A stretch of 64,000 bases of DNA from Ideonella sp. Lineage in GTDB: Bacteria; Pseudomonadota; Gammaproteobacteria; Burkholderiales; Burkholderiaceae_C. Shown here one piece after another: positions 1 through 8,402 of this stretch. The notes under the pieces are model-generated. The model was given only the letters and a program-made list of their open reading frames with translations. It searched no databases and was not told the DNA's origin. The stretch covers positions 1-64,000 of the forward strand of contig NZ_JADJDO010000013.1 of NCBI RefSeq assembly GCF_016702655.1. The letters run 5' to 3'. The position numbers and the translations under genes are program-made. Within the stretch, counting starts at the first letter, position 1; each line of letters starts with the position of its first letter.

Positions 1-1242
1 GTCCTGGCCAAGCCCATCGGCTCGATCTGCGACATCGCCTGCGACTACTGCTTCTATCTCGAGAAGCGCGAGCTCTATCCGCGCGGGCAGTCGTTCAAGA
101 TGTCCGACGAGGTGCTGGCGAAGTACATCGAGCAGTACGTCGAAGCGCAGCCCACGCCTGTCGTCGAGTTCGTCTGGCACGGCGGCGAGCCGACGCTGCT
201 GGGGGTGGACTTCTACCGCCGCGTGGTCGAGCTGCAGCGGCCCTTCCGGGGCAAGAAGGAAATCCGCAATGTCATGCAGACCAACGCCATGGCGCTGGAC
301 GACGAGTGGTGTGCCTTCTTCAAGGCGAACGACTTCTTCATCGGCGTCAGTTTGGACGGGCCGCAGGCGGTGCACGACCGCTACCGCAAGGACCGCAAGG
401 GCCAGGGCACCTTTGAGCGCGTGATGGCGGGCGTGCGCCTGTTGCAGAAACACGGCGTGGAATTCAACGCGCTGGCCTGCGTCGGCCGCGAGACAGCGGC
501 GCACCCGCTGGAGGTCTACCGCTTCTTCAAGGACGCCGGCATCCACTACATCCAGTTCACGCCCATCATCGAGCGTGAACCCGACGAGGGCACGAAGGCC
601 ATCAAGCTTTGGCTGGCGCGGCCGGCGGTGCTCGACCGGCGCGAGCCCAACACGAAGGTCACGCCGTGGACCGTCGAGCCCGAGGCCTACGGCGACTTCC
701 TCATCGCGATCTACGAGGAATGGGTGCGCAATGACGTCGGCACCACCTTCGTGATGAACTTCGAATGGGCGCTCACGGCCTGGGTGGGCGAGCCTTCGCC
801 GATGTGCATCTTCTCGAAGACCTGTGGCCGCGCCGTGGCCATCGAGCACGACGGCAGCGTGTTCGCCTGCGACCTCTACGTCTATCCCGAATACAAGCTC
901 GGCAACGTGCTCACCGACGCACTCGGCGCGATGGTCGATCGATCGGTGGCGGGCGGCTTCGGCCCGCACAAGGAGAGCACGCTGCCGCGCTACTGCCAGA
1001 CCTGCGAGGTGCGCGACGCCTGCTGGGGTGGCTGCCCGAAGCACCGCTTCGCGGTCACGCCCGACGGCGAGCCCGGCCTGCACTACCTGTGCGCCGGCTA
1101 CAAGAAGTTCTTCCGTCACATCCGCAAGTACCTGCGCGCGATGAGCACGCTGCTGGAGAACGATCTGCCGGTATCTCTGGTCATGCAGGCCGTGGACGGG
1201 CCGCTGATCGTGACGCGCAAGCCGAAGGACACCACGGCCTGA
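1..1242 (+). CDS. Anaerobic sulfatase maturase, radical SAM/SPASM (5' truncated by window)
   Basis: The reading frame is open from base 1, so the N-terminus lies outside the window; the first ATG inside (base 100) is internal. Residues 10, 14 and 17 of the visible part form the radical-SAM CxxxCxxC motif (CDIACDYC), followed by the conserved EFVWHGGEPTLLG strand. The C-terminal part has the SPASM cysteine pattern (MCIFSKTCG, VFACDLYV, CQTCEVRDACWGGC, YLCAGYK), which binds two auxiliary [4Fe-4S] clusters in this family. Such enzymes convert an active-site Cys or Ser of sulfatases to formylglycine without oxygen. The 413 visible residues fit almost the whole family length. No sulfatase is in the window; it would be expected upstream. 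Family assignment is firm, substrate sulfatase unknown. Confidence 0.9.
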   Translation, partial: VLAKPIGSICDIACDYCFYLEKRELYPRGQSFKMSDEVLAKYIEQYVEAQPTPVVEFVWHGGEPTLLGVDFYRRVVELQRPFRGKKEIRNVMQTNAMALDDEWCAFFKANDFFIGVSLDGPQAVHDRYRKDRKGQGTFERVMAGVRLLQKHGVEFNALACVGRETAAHPLEVYRFFKDAGIHYIQFTPIIEREPDEGTKAIKLWLARPAVLDRREPNTKVTPWTVEPEAYGDFLIAIYEEWVRNDVGTTFVMNFEWALTAWVGEPSPMCIFSKTCGRAVAIEHDGSVFACDLYVYPEYKLGNVLTDALGAMVDRSVAGGFGPHKESTLPRYCQTCEVRDACWGGCPKHRFAVTPDGEPGLHYLCAGYKKFFRHIRKYLRAMSTLLENDLPVSLVMQAVDGPLIVTRKPKDTTA

Positions 1243-1305
1243 ACAGGGAGCGCTGAGCATCATTCGCGGAGTCGGGCTTCGAAGTGGACGGACCACGCCA
1301 GGATC

Positions 1306-1563
1306 GTGGGCGTGGCGATCGCGGCGCTGTGGCTGACGGGCTGCGCGACCATCGGACCGGGGACCATCCCGCGCGACCGCTTCGACTACGCAGCGGCGAT
1401 CTCCGACTCGTGGAAGAGCCAGATGCTGCTCAACCTGGTGAAGGCGCGGTACGGCGATGTGCCGGTGTTCCTGGACGTGGCCTCGGCGATCAACTCCTAC
1501 TCGATCGAGACCGGCATCAGTGCCGAGGCCGAACTGCCGGTGATCACCGTTCCGGCGGGATGA
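1306..1563 (+). pseudogene. Truncated outer-membrane lipoprotein remnant
   Basis: An 85-codon ORF (GTG start, or an earlier unrecognised one) begins with a hydrophobic stretch ending in a lipobox (LTGC, Cys at residue 13), so it would be a lipoprotein. The mature part (SWKSQMLLNLVKARYGDVPV, then FLDVASAINSY) resembles the N-terminal region of much longer hypothetical lipoproteins known in Burkholderiales. The ORF stops after 85 residues and is followed by about 660 bp without a convincing gene, so it is most simply the 5' stump of a deleted gene. It lies 63 bp after the sulfatase maturase on the same strand. The family comparison is from memory, not from a search. Confidence 0.5.
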
Positions 1564-2227
1564 TCGCTGCAGCGTCGCTGCGGGGTTGAGGAGGTCGATG
1601 AATCAGGTGCCTCTGGCGGCGGGGGGCGCTCCAGGTCTGGAATCAATCCGCCGGCTGGCGGCACAAAGCGTCGCCTTTACCGGTTGAGCGAATTCGCGGT
1701 GGAACTGCAAAGTCCGGCACAGGACGTCAGTGGGTACTGATCGACCGCTTACCGAATTCGGCGGCCGACGTCGATCCGGGTCCAAGGCGCGACGAGGATC
1801 GGAGTAGTCGGCGGCCGCCTCACAGAAGTCATGCGATAGCTGACGCCACGCACGCTAGTTGTTGAGACTGCCAGATGGGCGGCCGCTTGTGAATGTCGGC
1901 TCACGCGGCACACCAGCCGCTCGCTCTCGAAGGGCGAGCGGCAGCGTGGGTCGTCAACTACCGGCCAGGTTAGCGGGGAGCAGTCGTTCTGCCTTTGATG
2001 GAGGCGCCACGTTAGCCTTGATCGTGGACGCCACGCAGACCGTCGACGCTTGGGTGAAAGCCCTACGCACCCGATCGGGATGCGCTACGGCGCGCTGGCG
2101 GCGTAGCTCCTCTGTCCGCGGGCCGGTGCCGTTCGCGCCTGCGCGTTCTCGGCGCTCACCGGCGTCGCGCCTTGCCAACCTACCGCACCGCAGCCCGCGG
2201 GGGCGCGTCTGACTGCGGGATCCAGGC
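1564..2227. other. Gene-free, probably decayed region
   Basis: About 660 bp without a credible gene. The ORFs here are short and lack a ribosome binding site, conserved motifs or the codon pattern of the neighbours. A perfect 9-bp stem (1916-1924 with 1934-1942, 9-nt loop) is present but has no T-tract. The region sits between the truncated lipoprotein and the end of the PPIase gene and may be what remains of a deletion or old insertion. Confidence 0.5.
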
Positions 2228-3049
2228 TCAGTTGGAGAACTTGTAGTTGGTCTTGGTCCGGGCGCGAATCTCGTCGCGGTACTTCGCCATCTGCATCTGC
2301 TGCAGGCGCTGCTGGATCTGCGGCTTGACTTCGTCGAGCGGCGGGAACTGCGATTCGCGCACATCGACGACCTTGATCACGTGCCAGCCGAACTGCGACT
2401 TGACCGGGGCGTCGGTCATCTCGCCCTTCTTGAGCTTGACCATGGCCTGCGAAAACTCGGGCACGTAGGAGCTCGCGCCGGCCCAGTCGAGGTCGCCGCC
2501 CTTTTCACCCGAGCCGGGGTCCTTGGAGCTCTTCTTCGCTAGCTCTTCGAAGCTCGCGCCGCCCTTGATCTGCGCGATCAGCGCCTTGGCCTCGTCCTCG
2601 TTCTCCACGAGGATGTGGCTCGCGCGGTACTCGCTGCCGCTGGCCTGGGCCTTGAACTTGTCGTACTCGGCCTGGACATCGGCCTCCGTGACCGGATGCT
2701 TCTTCTGGTAGCCGGTGAAGAGTTCGCGGATCAGGATGCTCTGGCGCGCGAGCTCCATCTGGTTCTTGTAGGCGGGCGTCGCCGGCAAGCCCTGGCGCTC
2801 GGCCTCCTGCACGAACATCTCGCGCAGCACGACCTCGTCGCGGACCTGGCTCTCGAGCTCGGGCGTGACCGGCTGGCCCTGGCTCGTCGCCTGCGCCATC
2901 AGCGCTTCCACGCGCGCCTTGGGCACCGGCTTGCCGTTGACGATGGCGACGTTCTGCGCAGCCGCCGCCAGCGGTGCGAGCAGCGCTGCCGAAGCCGCAA
3001 GCGCGAGCGCTGAGCGAGACAGGGAGGCAATGGTCGGCAAAGCAAACAT
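2228..3049 (-). CDS. Periplasmic parvulin-type peptidyl-prolyl cis-trans isomerase
   Basis: 273 residues. An N-terminal signal peptide (about residues 1-31, ending AAAAQ) directs it to the periplasm. A SurA/PrsA-like N-terminal helical region follows, then a rotamase (PpiC) domain at about residues 138-232 with the family hallmarks ASHILVENEDEAK, GGDLDWAG and QFGWHVIKV. It probably assists folding of outer-membrane or secreted proteins. It is the last gene of the minus-strand run msrB-yciB-bolA-PPIase, an order common in Burkholderiales, and starts 87 bp after bolA. The alanine-rich C-terminus ends at a clear stop. Confidence 0.93.
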   Translation of the reverse strand: MFALPTIASLSRSALALAASAALLAPLAAAAQNVAIVNGKPVPKARVEALMAQATSQGQPVTPELESQVRDEVVLREMFVQEAERQGLPATPAYKNQMELARQSILIRELFTGYQKKHPVTEADVQAEYDKFKAQASGSEYRASHILVENEDEAKALIAQIKGGASFEELAKKSSKDPGSGEKGGDLDWAGASSYVPEFSQAMVKLKKGEMTDAPVKSQFGWHVIKVVDVRESQFPPLDEVKPQIQQRLQQMQMAKYRDEIRARTKTNYKFSN

Positions 3050-3136
3050 GGGGCAGGGGCCTTTCGTCGGGCGGAAGCTGGGTTGGTCGAGGCGCCCGGC
3101 CGCGCCGCCGCTCAGGCGGGGCGCGCGGTGCGCGGT

Positions 3137-3415
3137 TCAGAGCTCGTCGGGGGTGCGCGCGTCTATCGCCAGCGCGTGAATGCCGCGCGGCATCAGCGCG
3201 GCGACGGCATCATAAACGAGGCGGTGCCGGCGCAGGCGCGGCAGGCCGCGGAAGGCCTCGGCGGCGATGCGCACGCTGAAGTGCCGCCCTTCGCGCGCCC
3301 CGGCGTGACCGGCATGCAGGTGGCTGTCGTCCTGCACCTGCAACTGCGTCGGCGCGAGCGCCGATGCGAGCGCCTGCGCGATGTCCTCTCCGGTCACGGG
3401 CATGGCTGCACCCAT
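3137..3415 (-). CDS. bolA: BolA family protein
   Basis: 92 residues with the BolA fold signature: a central FSVRI strand followed by FRGLPRLRRHRLVYDAVAAL, matching the F-x-G-x(3-4)-RHR-x-VY pattern of the family. BolA proteins partner with monothiol glutaredoxins in [2Fe-2S] handling and affect morphology and stress. The ATG at 3415 gives MGAAMPV; an internal ATG at 3403 is an alternative start. The gene begins one base after the yciB stop, so the two are almost certainly co-transcribed and perhaps translationally coupled. Confidence 0.93.
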   Translation of the reverse strand: MGAAMPVTGEDIAQALASALAPTQLQVQDDSHLHAGHAGAREGRHFSVRIAAEAFRGLPRLRRHRLVYDAVAALMPRGIHALAIDARTPDEL

Positions 3416-3416
3416 T

Positions 3417-4070
3417 TCAGTTGCTCTCGGGCGGCTGCTCGGCCACGCTGCCCTCGGCCGGCTTGATATGCCGGCTCAGGTAGACGCCTTGCGCGAGCGT
3501 GAACAGCAGCATCAGCCCGAGCCCGCCGAAGAGCTTGAAGTTGACCCAGACAGCGGTCGAGAAGCTGTAGGCGACGTAAAGGTTGAGCAGCCCCATCATC
3601 GCGAAGAACGCGATCCAGGCGAAGTTCAGGCGTTGCCACACGGCGGCCGGCAGCTCGAGCTGCTCGCCCATCAGCGCCTGCAGCAAGTTCTTGCGAAACA
3701 CCGCCTGGCTGATCCAGAACGCCAGGCCCATCGCCCAGTACAGCATGCTCGGCTTCCACTTGATGAAGGTCTCGTTGTGGAACCAGACCGTCGCGCCGCC
3801 GAGCACGACCACGAGCGCCAGGCTGACCCACAGCATCAGGTCGACCTTGCGCCCGCGCGCGAGCAGGAAGCCGATCTGCGCCAGCGTGGCGACGATGACG
3901 ACCAGCGTTGCAAGCAGCACCGGCCCTTCGGTCGGCCCGACGACACCGCCGTTGACGAGAAAGCCGAAGTGCCGCGTCGCGAAGTCGGCCGACGCCTGTG
4001 CATCGGCCTCGGCAAACTTGAAGGTGCCGAAGAACAGCAGGATCGGCAGGAAGTCGAACAGGATCTTCAT
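3417..4070 (-). CDS. yciB: Inner-membrane septation protein A (YciB/IspZ)
   Basis: 217 residues, the usual length or slightly longer. It begins MKILFDFLPILLFFGTFKF, typical of the family, and contains about five hydrophobic helices. The conserved motif ASIKWKPS appears here as ETFIKWKPSMLYW. YciB is an inner-membrane protein implicated in envelope integrity and septation; its exact function is not settled. It lies between msrB (27-bp gap) and bolA (one-base gap) on the same strand. The C-terminal tail after about residue 200 is hydrophilic (EGSVAEQPPESN). Confidence 0.93.
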   Translation of the reverse strand: MKILFDFLPILLFFGTFKFAEADAQASADFATRHFGFLVNGGVVGPTEGPVLLATLVVIVATLAQIGFLLARGRKVDLMLWVSLALVVVLGGATVWFHNETFIKWKPSMLYWAMGLAFWISQAVFRKNLLQALMGEQLELPAAVWQRLNFAWIAFFAMMGLLNLYVAYSFSTAVWVNFKLFGGLGLMLLFTLAQGVYLSRHIKPAEGSVAEQPPESN

Positions 4071-4097
4071 GGGTGCGCAGCGCAGTCGGATGCGCTC

Positions 4098-4514
4098 TCA
4101 GCGCGAAGGTTCGAAGTTTATCGCTGCCGAGTTGATGCAGTAGCGTTCGCCGGTCGGCTCCGGACCGTCGGGGAAGACATGACCCAGGTGCGAACCGCAG
4201 CGGTTGCAGCGCACCTCCACCCGTACCAGCCCCAGGCTGCGGTCGACGATGCGCTCGATGACCTCGGCGTTCACCGGCGCGCTGTAGCTCGGCCAGCCGC
4301 AGCCGGCGTCGAACTTGGTCTCGGCCGCGAACAGCGGCGTGCCGCAGCCGACGCAGTGGTAGCGCCCGGGTTCGAAGTGATCCCAGTACTTGCCGGTAAA
4401 AGGCCGCTCGGTGGCGGCCTCGCGCGCGACCCGGTACTGCAGGGCGTCGAGCTCGGCACGCCACTGCGCGTCGGTCTTGTGGACCGCATAGGTCTTGGTG
4501 GGTTCGTTGCTCAT
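4098..4514 (-). CDS. msrB: Peptide-methionine (R)-S-oxide reductase MsrB
   Basis: 138 residues. The zinc-binding cysteine pairs CVGC and [12 protein letters not shown], the catalytic region [11 protein letters not shown] with the nucleophilic Cys, and GCGWPSY are all present. MsrB reduces the R epimer of methionine sulfoxide in proteins, using thioredoxin. No signal peptide is present, so it is cytoplasmic. It is the first gene of the minus-strand group and is divergent from the ABC transporter operon, with a 221-bp shared intergenic region (4515-4735) in which no clear promoter was assigned. Confidence 0.95.
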   Translation of the reverse strand: MSNEPTKTYAVHKTDAQWRAELDALQYRVAREAATERPFTGKYWDHFEPGRYHCVGCGTPLFAAETKFDAGCGWPSYSAPVNAEVIERIVDRSLGLVRVEVRCNRCGSHLGHVFPDGPEPTGERYCINSAAINFEPSR

Positions 4515-4735
4515 GAGGGTGATGGAAAGAGGCCAGCCGCGCGTGCCGCAATTGTCGGCCAGGCCCGGCAGCGGGTGGCGAGTACGGGCATTGCCGAGGC
4601 GTCGGGTTGTCGCGTCGGCGACAGGCCCTGTGCAGGCGGGGCGCCGGCTTTCCGGGCATTCCCTGAGTGTGCGCCACGCAAACGCTTGTAGTCTCGGTAC
4701 CCGTCCGCCGTTGGACTTGAGGGAGATCCATCGCC

Positions 4736-5969
4736 ATGAACTTTTCTCTGAAATGCATCGCCGCGGGCGTCATGCTGGCCGGCGCGGTCGGCGCCTATGC
4801 CCAGAAGGGCGAGACGGTCAAGATCGCCATGATCGAGGGGCTGTCCGGGCCGTTCGCCAACGTCGGGCAGAACCAGCTCAGGACGTGGCAAATGATTGCC
4901 GCACACTTCTCGGGCGCGAAGAACCCGGCCGGCGTGAACTTCGAGGTCGTACCGATGGACAGCAAGAGCTCGCCTCAGGAGGCGCTCAACCTGCTCAAGT
5001 CAGCCGTCGACCAGGGCTTTCGCTACGTGACGCAGGGCAACGGTTCGAACGTCGCCGTGCCGCTGGCCGACGCCGTTGCCAAGCACAACGAGCGCAACCC
5101 GGGCAAGGAGATCGTCTACCTCAACTACGCTGCCGTGGACCCGGTGCTGACGAACGAGAAGTGCACCTACTCGCACTTCCGCCTCGACGCCGACACGTCG
5201 ATGAAGATGGCCGCCCTGACTTCGTTCATGAAGGACCAGCCCAAGGTCACCAAGGTCTATCTGCTCAATCAGAACTACTCGCACGGCCAGCAGGTGTCGC
5301 GCTTCTTCAAGGAAGGCATCGCGCGCAACCGGCCCGATGTGAAGATCGTCGGCGACGACCTGCACCCGCTGGGCCAGGTCAAGGACTTCGCGCCCTACGT
5401 CGCGAAGATCAAGCAGTCGGGTGCCGACGCGATCGTGACCGGCAACTGGGGCCAGGACATGACGCTGTTCGTGAAGGCGCTCAACGACGCCGGGATCACG
5501 GTGCCGATCTTCGCCTACTACGCCGGCGTCTCGGGCACGCCGACGGCGCTTGCCGCGAGCAGCGGGCTGCAGGTCTACCAGATCGCCTACAACCACTCCA
5601 ACTACGGCGGTGAGCTCGGCATGCTGATGGAGCAGTACAAGAAGAAGTACAACGACGACTTCTACACCTTCTCGATCTACAACGCCGTCGTGATGCTCAG
5701 CGACGCGATGGCCAAGGCCAAGTCGACGGATCCGATGAAGGTCGCGGCGGCGCTCGAAGGCCTGCGCTTCAAGGGCTTCAACGGCGAGACCGAGGTGCGC
5801 AAGACCGACCACCAGCTGCAGCAGGGCTTGTGGATCTCGAGGTGGCAGAAGGTCGATGCGAAGAACAAGTACAGCGTCGAGAACACCGGATTCACCTTCG
5901 CGCCGGTCAAGTACCTCGAGGCCCTACATTGCGAGCACGCCGACGTCCTGCGACATGAAGCGGCCCTGA
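4736..5969 (+). CDS. Branched-chain amino acid-type ABC transporter substrate-binding protein (frameshift near C-terminus)
   Basis: Periplasmic binding protein of the LivJ/LivK type (PBP1 fold). The signal peptide covers about residues 1-22 (cleavage near AYAQ). The mature start [16 protein letters not shown] is typical. A ribosome binding site (GAGGGAG) precedes ATG 4736. The frame runs past the expected end, but one base fewer in the CCC at 5922-5924 yields the ending [15 protein letters not shown] and a stop at 5967-5969, matching the usual end of this family (410 residues). As given, the protein would instead carry an unrelated tail to 6109. First gene of a complete transporter operon; the substrate is a branched-chain amino acid or another small amide or acid and cannot be told from sequence. 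Confidence 0.88.
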
Positions 5970-6001
5970 ACGCAGCGCAAGCCTTGCGCAAAACGGCACG
6001 A

Positions 6002-6031
6002 CGGCGGGTGAGGCCAGCGATTCACCCGCCG
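6002..6031 (+). terminator. Intrinsic terminator/attenuator between binding protein and livH
   Basis: A perfect 10-bp stem (6002-6011 with 6022-6031) and a 10-nt loop are followed by GTTTCTTGTC. The T-run is modest, so termination is probably partial. Its place just after the binding-protein gene fits the usual need for more binding protein than membrane subunits. Confidence 0.6.
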
Positions 6032-6081
6032 GTTTCTTGTCAGGGCTTCCCTTCGTCAGGGCGGCTGCAACCGGCGGCACC

Positions 6082-7029
6082 TTGGAATTCTTCGTCATCT
6101 CCCTGCTGAACGGGCTGAGCTACGGCCTGCTGCTGTTCATGCTGAGTTCGGGCCTGACGCTCATCCTCAGCATGATGGGCGTGCTCAACTTCGCGCACAC
6201 CAGCTTCTACATGCTGGGTGCCTATTTCGCGTACACGATCTCGGGCGTGATCGGCTTCTGGCCGGCGCTCGTCATCGCGCCGGTGCTCGTCGGGCTGTTG
6301 GGCGCCGTGTTCGAGGTCCTGTGCCTGCGCCGGGTGCACAAGTTCGGGCATGTGCCCGAACTGCTCGTGACCTTCGGCATGTCCTACCTGATCCTCGAAC
6401 TGGTGCAGCTCGTGTGGGGCCGCGCGACCGTGCCCTACGGCCTGCCCGAGCAACTGCAGGGGCCGCTGTTCTCGCTCTTCGGCACCCAGTTCCCGAAGTC
6501 GCGCTCGTTCATCATGCTGGTGGCGCTGCTGATGCTGCTCGCGGTCTGGCTGCTGCTGACGCGCACCCGCATCGGCCTCGTGATCCAGGCCGCGCTGACG
6601 CACCCCGAGACGGTGGAAGCGCTCGGCCACAACGTGCCGCGCGTGTTCATGCTCGTCTTCGGCGGCGGCACGGCGCTGGCTGCGCTGGCCGGCGTGATCG
6701 GCGGCAACACCTACGTCACCGAGCCGGCGATGGCCGGCGCCGTCGGCTCGATCGTCTTCGTGGTGGTGGTGGTGGGCGGCATGGGGTCGCTCGCGGGTGC
6801 CTTTCTCGCATCGCTGCTGATCGGCGTGCTGCAGACCTTCGCGGTGGCGATCGACCAGTCGGCGGCGACGGCGTTGCAGGCCTTCGGCGTCACGGTGAGC
6901 GCGCAGACCTTCGGCTACGAGTTGCTGAGCCTGAGCGTCGCCCAGGTGGCGCCCATCCTGCCCTACCTGCTGCTGGTGCTGATGCTCATCTTCAGGCCCA
7001 AAGGCCTGCTCGGCAAGCGGGAGGGCTGA
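6082..7029 (+). CDS. livH: Branched-chain amino acid ABC transporter permease LivH
   Basis: Inner-membrane permease of the LivH family, 315 residues from the TTG at 6082 (MEFFVISLLNGLSYGLLLFM). That start matches the family; an upstream TTG at 6037 would add 15 residues that overlap the foot of the terminator and look non-native. About eight hydrophobic helices are visible, with the motifs GLTLILSMMGVLNFAHTSFY and the VVVVVGGMGSLAGAFLASLL loop that contacts the ATPase. It pairs with LivM. The stop is followed one base later by the ATG of a repeat-borne mini-ORF. Confidence 0.93.
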   Translation: MEFFVISLLNGLSYGLLLFMLSSGLTLILSMMGVLNFAHTSFYMLGAYFAYTISGVIGFWPALVIAPVLVGLLGAVFEVLCLRRVHKFGHVPELLVTFGMSYLILELVQLVWGRATVPYGLPEQLQGPLFSLFGTQFPKSRSFIMLVALLMLLAVWLLLTRTRIGLVIQAALTHPETVEALGHNVPRVFMLVFGGGTALAALAGVIGGNTYVTEPAMAGAVGSIVFVVVVVGGMGSLAGAFLASLLIGVLQTFAVAIDQSAATALQAFGVTVSAQTFGYELLSLSVAQVAPILPYLLLVLMLIFRPKGLLGKREG

Positions 7030-7030
7030 C

Positions 7031-7109
7031 ATGACCGCCCCAAGCTCACTGCGTTTGCTGCCCCCGAGGGGCGCTCAGTCGGCTTGGGACGGCCCGGCGT
7101 CCGACTGAG
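7031..7109 (+). repeat. 79-bp interspersed repeat, copy A, with 25-codon mini-ORF
   Basis: This 79-bp stretch fills the gap between livH and livM. Copy B lies inverted at 63005-63083, with 73 of 79 positions identical and no gaps. The unit is an imperfect palindrome (CCCAAGC near one end, GCTTGGG near the other) around a small GCCCC/GGGGC hairpin. Both copies begin with an ATG one base after the stop of the upstream gene and stay open for 25 codons to a TGA (here 7106-7108). The mini-ORF may or may not be translated. Confidence 0.8.
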
Positions 7110-8402
7110 ATGGCCTCGAGCGCTGCCAACCCCGCGGGCAAGGGCCGCCTGCTGACCTGGGCCCTGTTCGCAGCCGTGCTCGCGATCCTGCCGTGGATCT
7201 TCCGCAGCAGCCTCGCGCTGTCGATGCTGTCGCAGATGGGCTATCTGGTCATCATCTGCCTGAGCTACAACATCCTGCTCGGCCAGGGGGGCATGCTCAG
7301 CTTCGGCCACGCGGTCTACACCGGCCTGGGCTCGTTCATCGCGGTGCACGCGATGAACCTGGCGGCCCAGGGCGCCGTGCCGCTGCCGCTGGTCGTGGTG
7401 CCGCTGGTCGGGGGTTGCGCGGGGATGTTCTTCGCGGCGCTGTTCGGCTACGTGACGACGCGCAAGTCGGGCACCACCTTCGCGATGATCACGCTCGGCA
7501 TCGGCGAACTGGTCGCAGCGATGTCGCTGATGTTCCCGGGCTTCTTCGGTGGCGAGGGCGGCGTCACGACGAACCGGATCTACGGCACGCCCTTGCTCGG
7601 GCTGACCTTCGGCCCGCAGATCCAGGTCTACTACCTGATCGCCTGCTACTGCTTCGTCGCTACGGTGCTGATGTTCGCGTTCACCGGGACGCCGCTCGGG
7701 CGCATCCTGAACGCGGTGCGCGACAACCCGGAGCGGGTCGAGTTCGTCGGCTACGACACGCAGTGGGTGCGCTACCTGGCGTTCATCATCGCGGGCTTGT
7801 TCTCGGGCATCGGCGGCGCGCTGGCGGCAATCAACTTCGAGATCGTCAGCGCCTCCGACAGCCTGAGCGCGATCCGCTCGGGCGGCTACCTGCTGTTCAC
7901 CTTTCTCGGCGGGGCGACGTTCTTCTTCGGCCCCATCATCGGCGCGGTGCTGCTCGTGCTGGCCTCGGTGCTGCTGTCGGAGCTGACCAAGGCCTGGCTG
8001 CTCTACCTCGGCCTCGTCTTCCTGTTCATGGTGATGTTCGCGCCGGGCGGCATCGCGAGCCTGGTGATGATGAACCTGCGCGTGGCCCGCTTCGGCAAGT
8101 TGGGCCGCTTCGCGCTGCCCTATCTGGGCCTCGCGCTGACGGGCGCCGTGATGGCCGCCGGAGCGACCGCGCTCGTCGAGATGATCTATCACATCCAGCT
8201 CGATGCCGGGCTCGGGCCGACGCTGCGCTTCCTCGGCGTCGTGCTCGACACGCAAAGCGCGGGCAGTTGGCTCGGTGCCGGTGTCACGTTCGCCGTGGGC
8301 CTGGCGCTGCTCGAGTTTGCCAGGCGCCGGTTTGCCCGCCTCTGGAGCCGGACGCAGGAAGAGATCGAGGCCGAAATCAGGCAGCGGGAGGTCAACCAGT
8401 GA
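7110..8402 (+). CDS. livM: Branched-chain amino acid ABC transporter permease LivM
   Basis: 430 residues, longer than the ~320-360 usual for LivM. The core has the family features: NILLGQGGMLSFGHAVYTG, the EAA-like loop RDNPERVEFVGYDTQWVRYL, and GGGTFF-like GGATFFFGPIIGAVLL. The extra ~80 C-terminal residues contain two further hydrophobic segments (about 330-360 and 390-410) and a charged tail. It forms the transmembrane channel with LivH. The ATG at 7110 directly abuts the repeat and has no good Shine-Dalgarno sequence, so translation may depend on coupling. It overlaps livG by four bases (GTGA). Confidence 0.92.
   Translation: MASSAANPAGKGRLLTWALFAAVLAILPWIFRSSLALSMLSQMGYLVIICLSYNILLGQGGMLSFGHAVYTGLGSFIAVHAMNLAAQGAVPLPLVVVPLVGGCAGMFFAALFGYVTTRKSGTTFAMITLGIGELVAAMSLMFPGFFGGEGGVTTNRIYGTPLLGLTFGPQIQVYYLIACYCFVATVLMFAFTGTPLGRILNAVRDNPERVEFVGYDTQWVRYLAFIIAGLFSGIGGALAAINFEIVSASDSLSAIRSGGYLLFTFLGGATFFFGPIIGAVLLVLASVLLSELTKAWLLYLGLVFLFMVMFAPGGIASLVMMNLRVARFGKLGRFALPYLGLALTGAVMAAGATALVEMIYHIQLDAGLGPTLRFLGVVLDTQSAGSWLGAGVTFAVGLALLEFARRRFARLWSRTQEEIEAEIRQREVNQ

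Noticed and set aside
765..1256. Overlapping plus-strand ORF inside the sulfatase maturase gene
   Set aside because: Shadow frame of the radical SAM gene; Arg-rich with no motif.
1859..2212. A 117-codon plus-strand ORF
   Set aside because: No ribosome binding site, no conserved motif, composition unlike the neighbours, and it contains a hairpin; probably chance.
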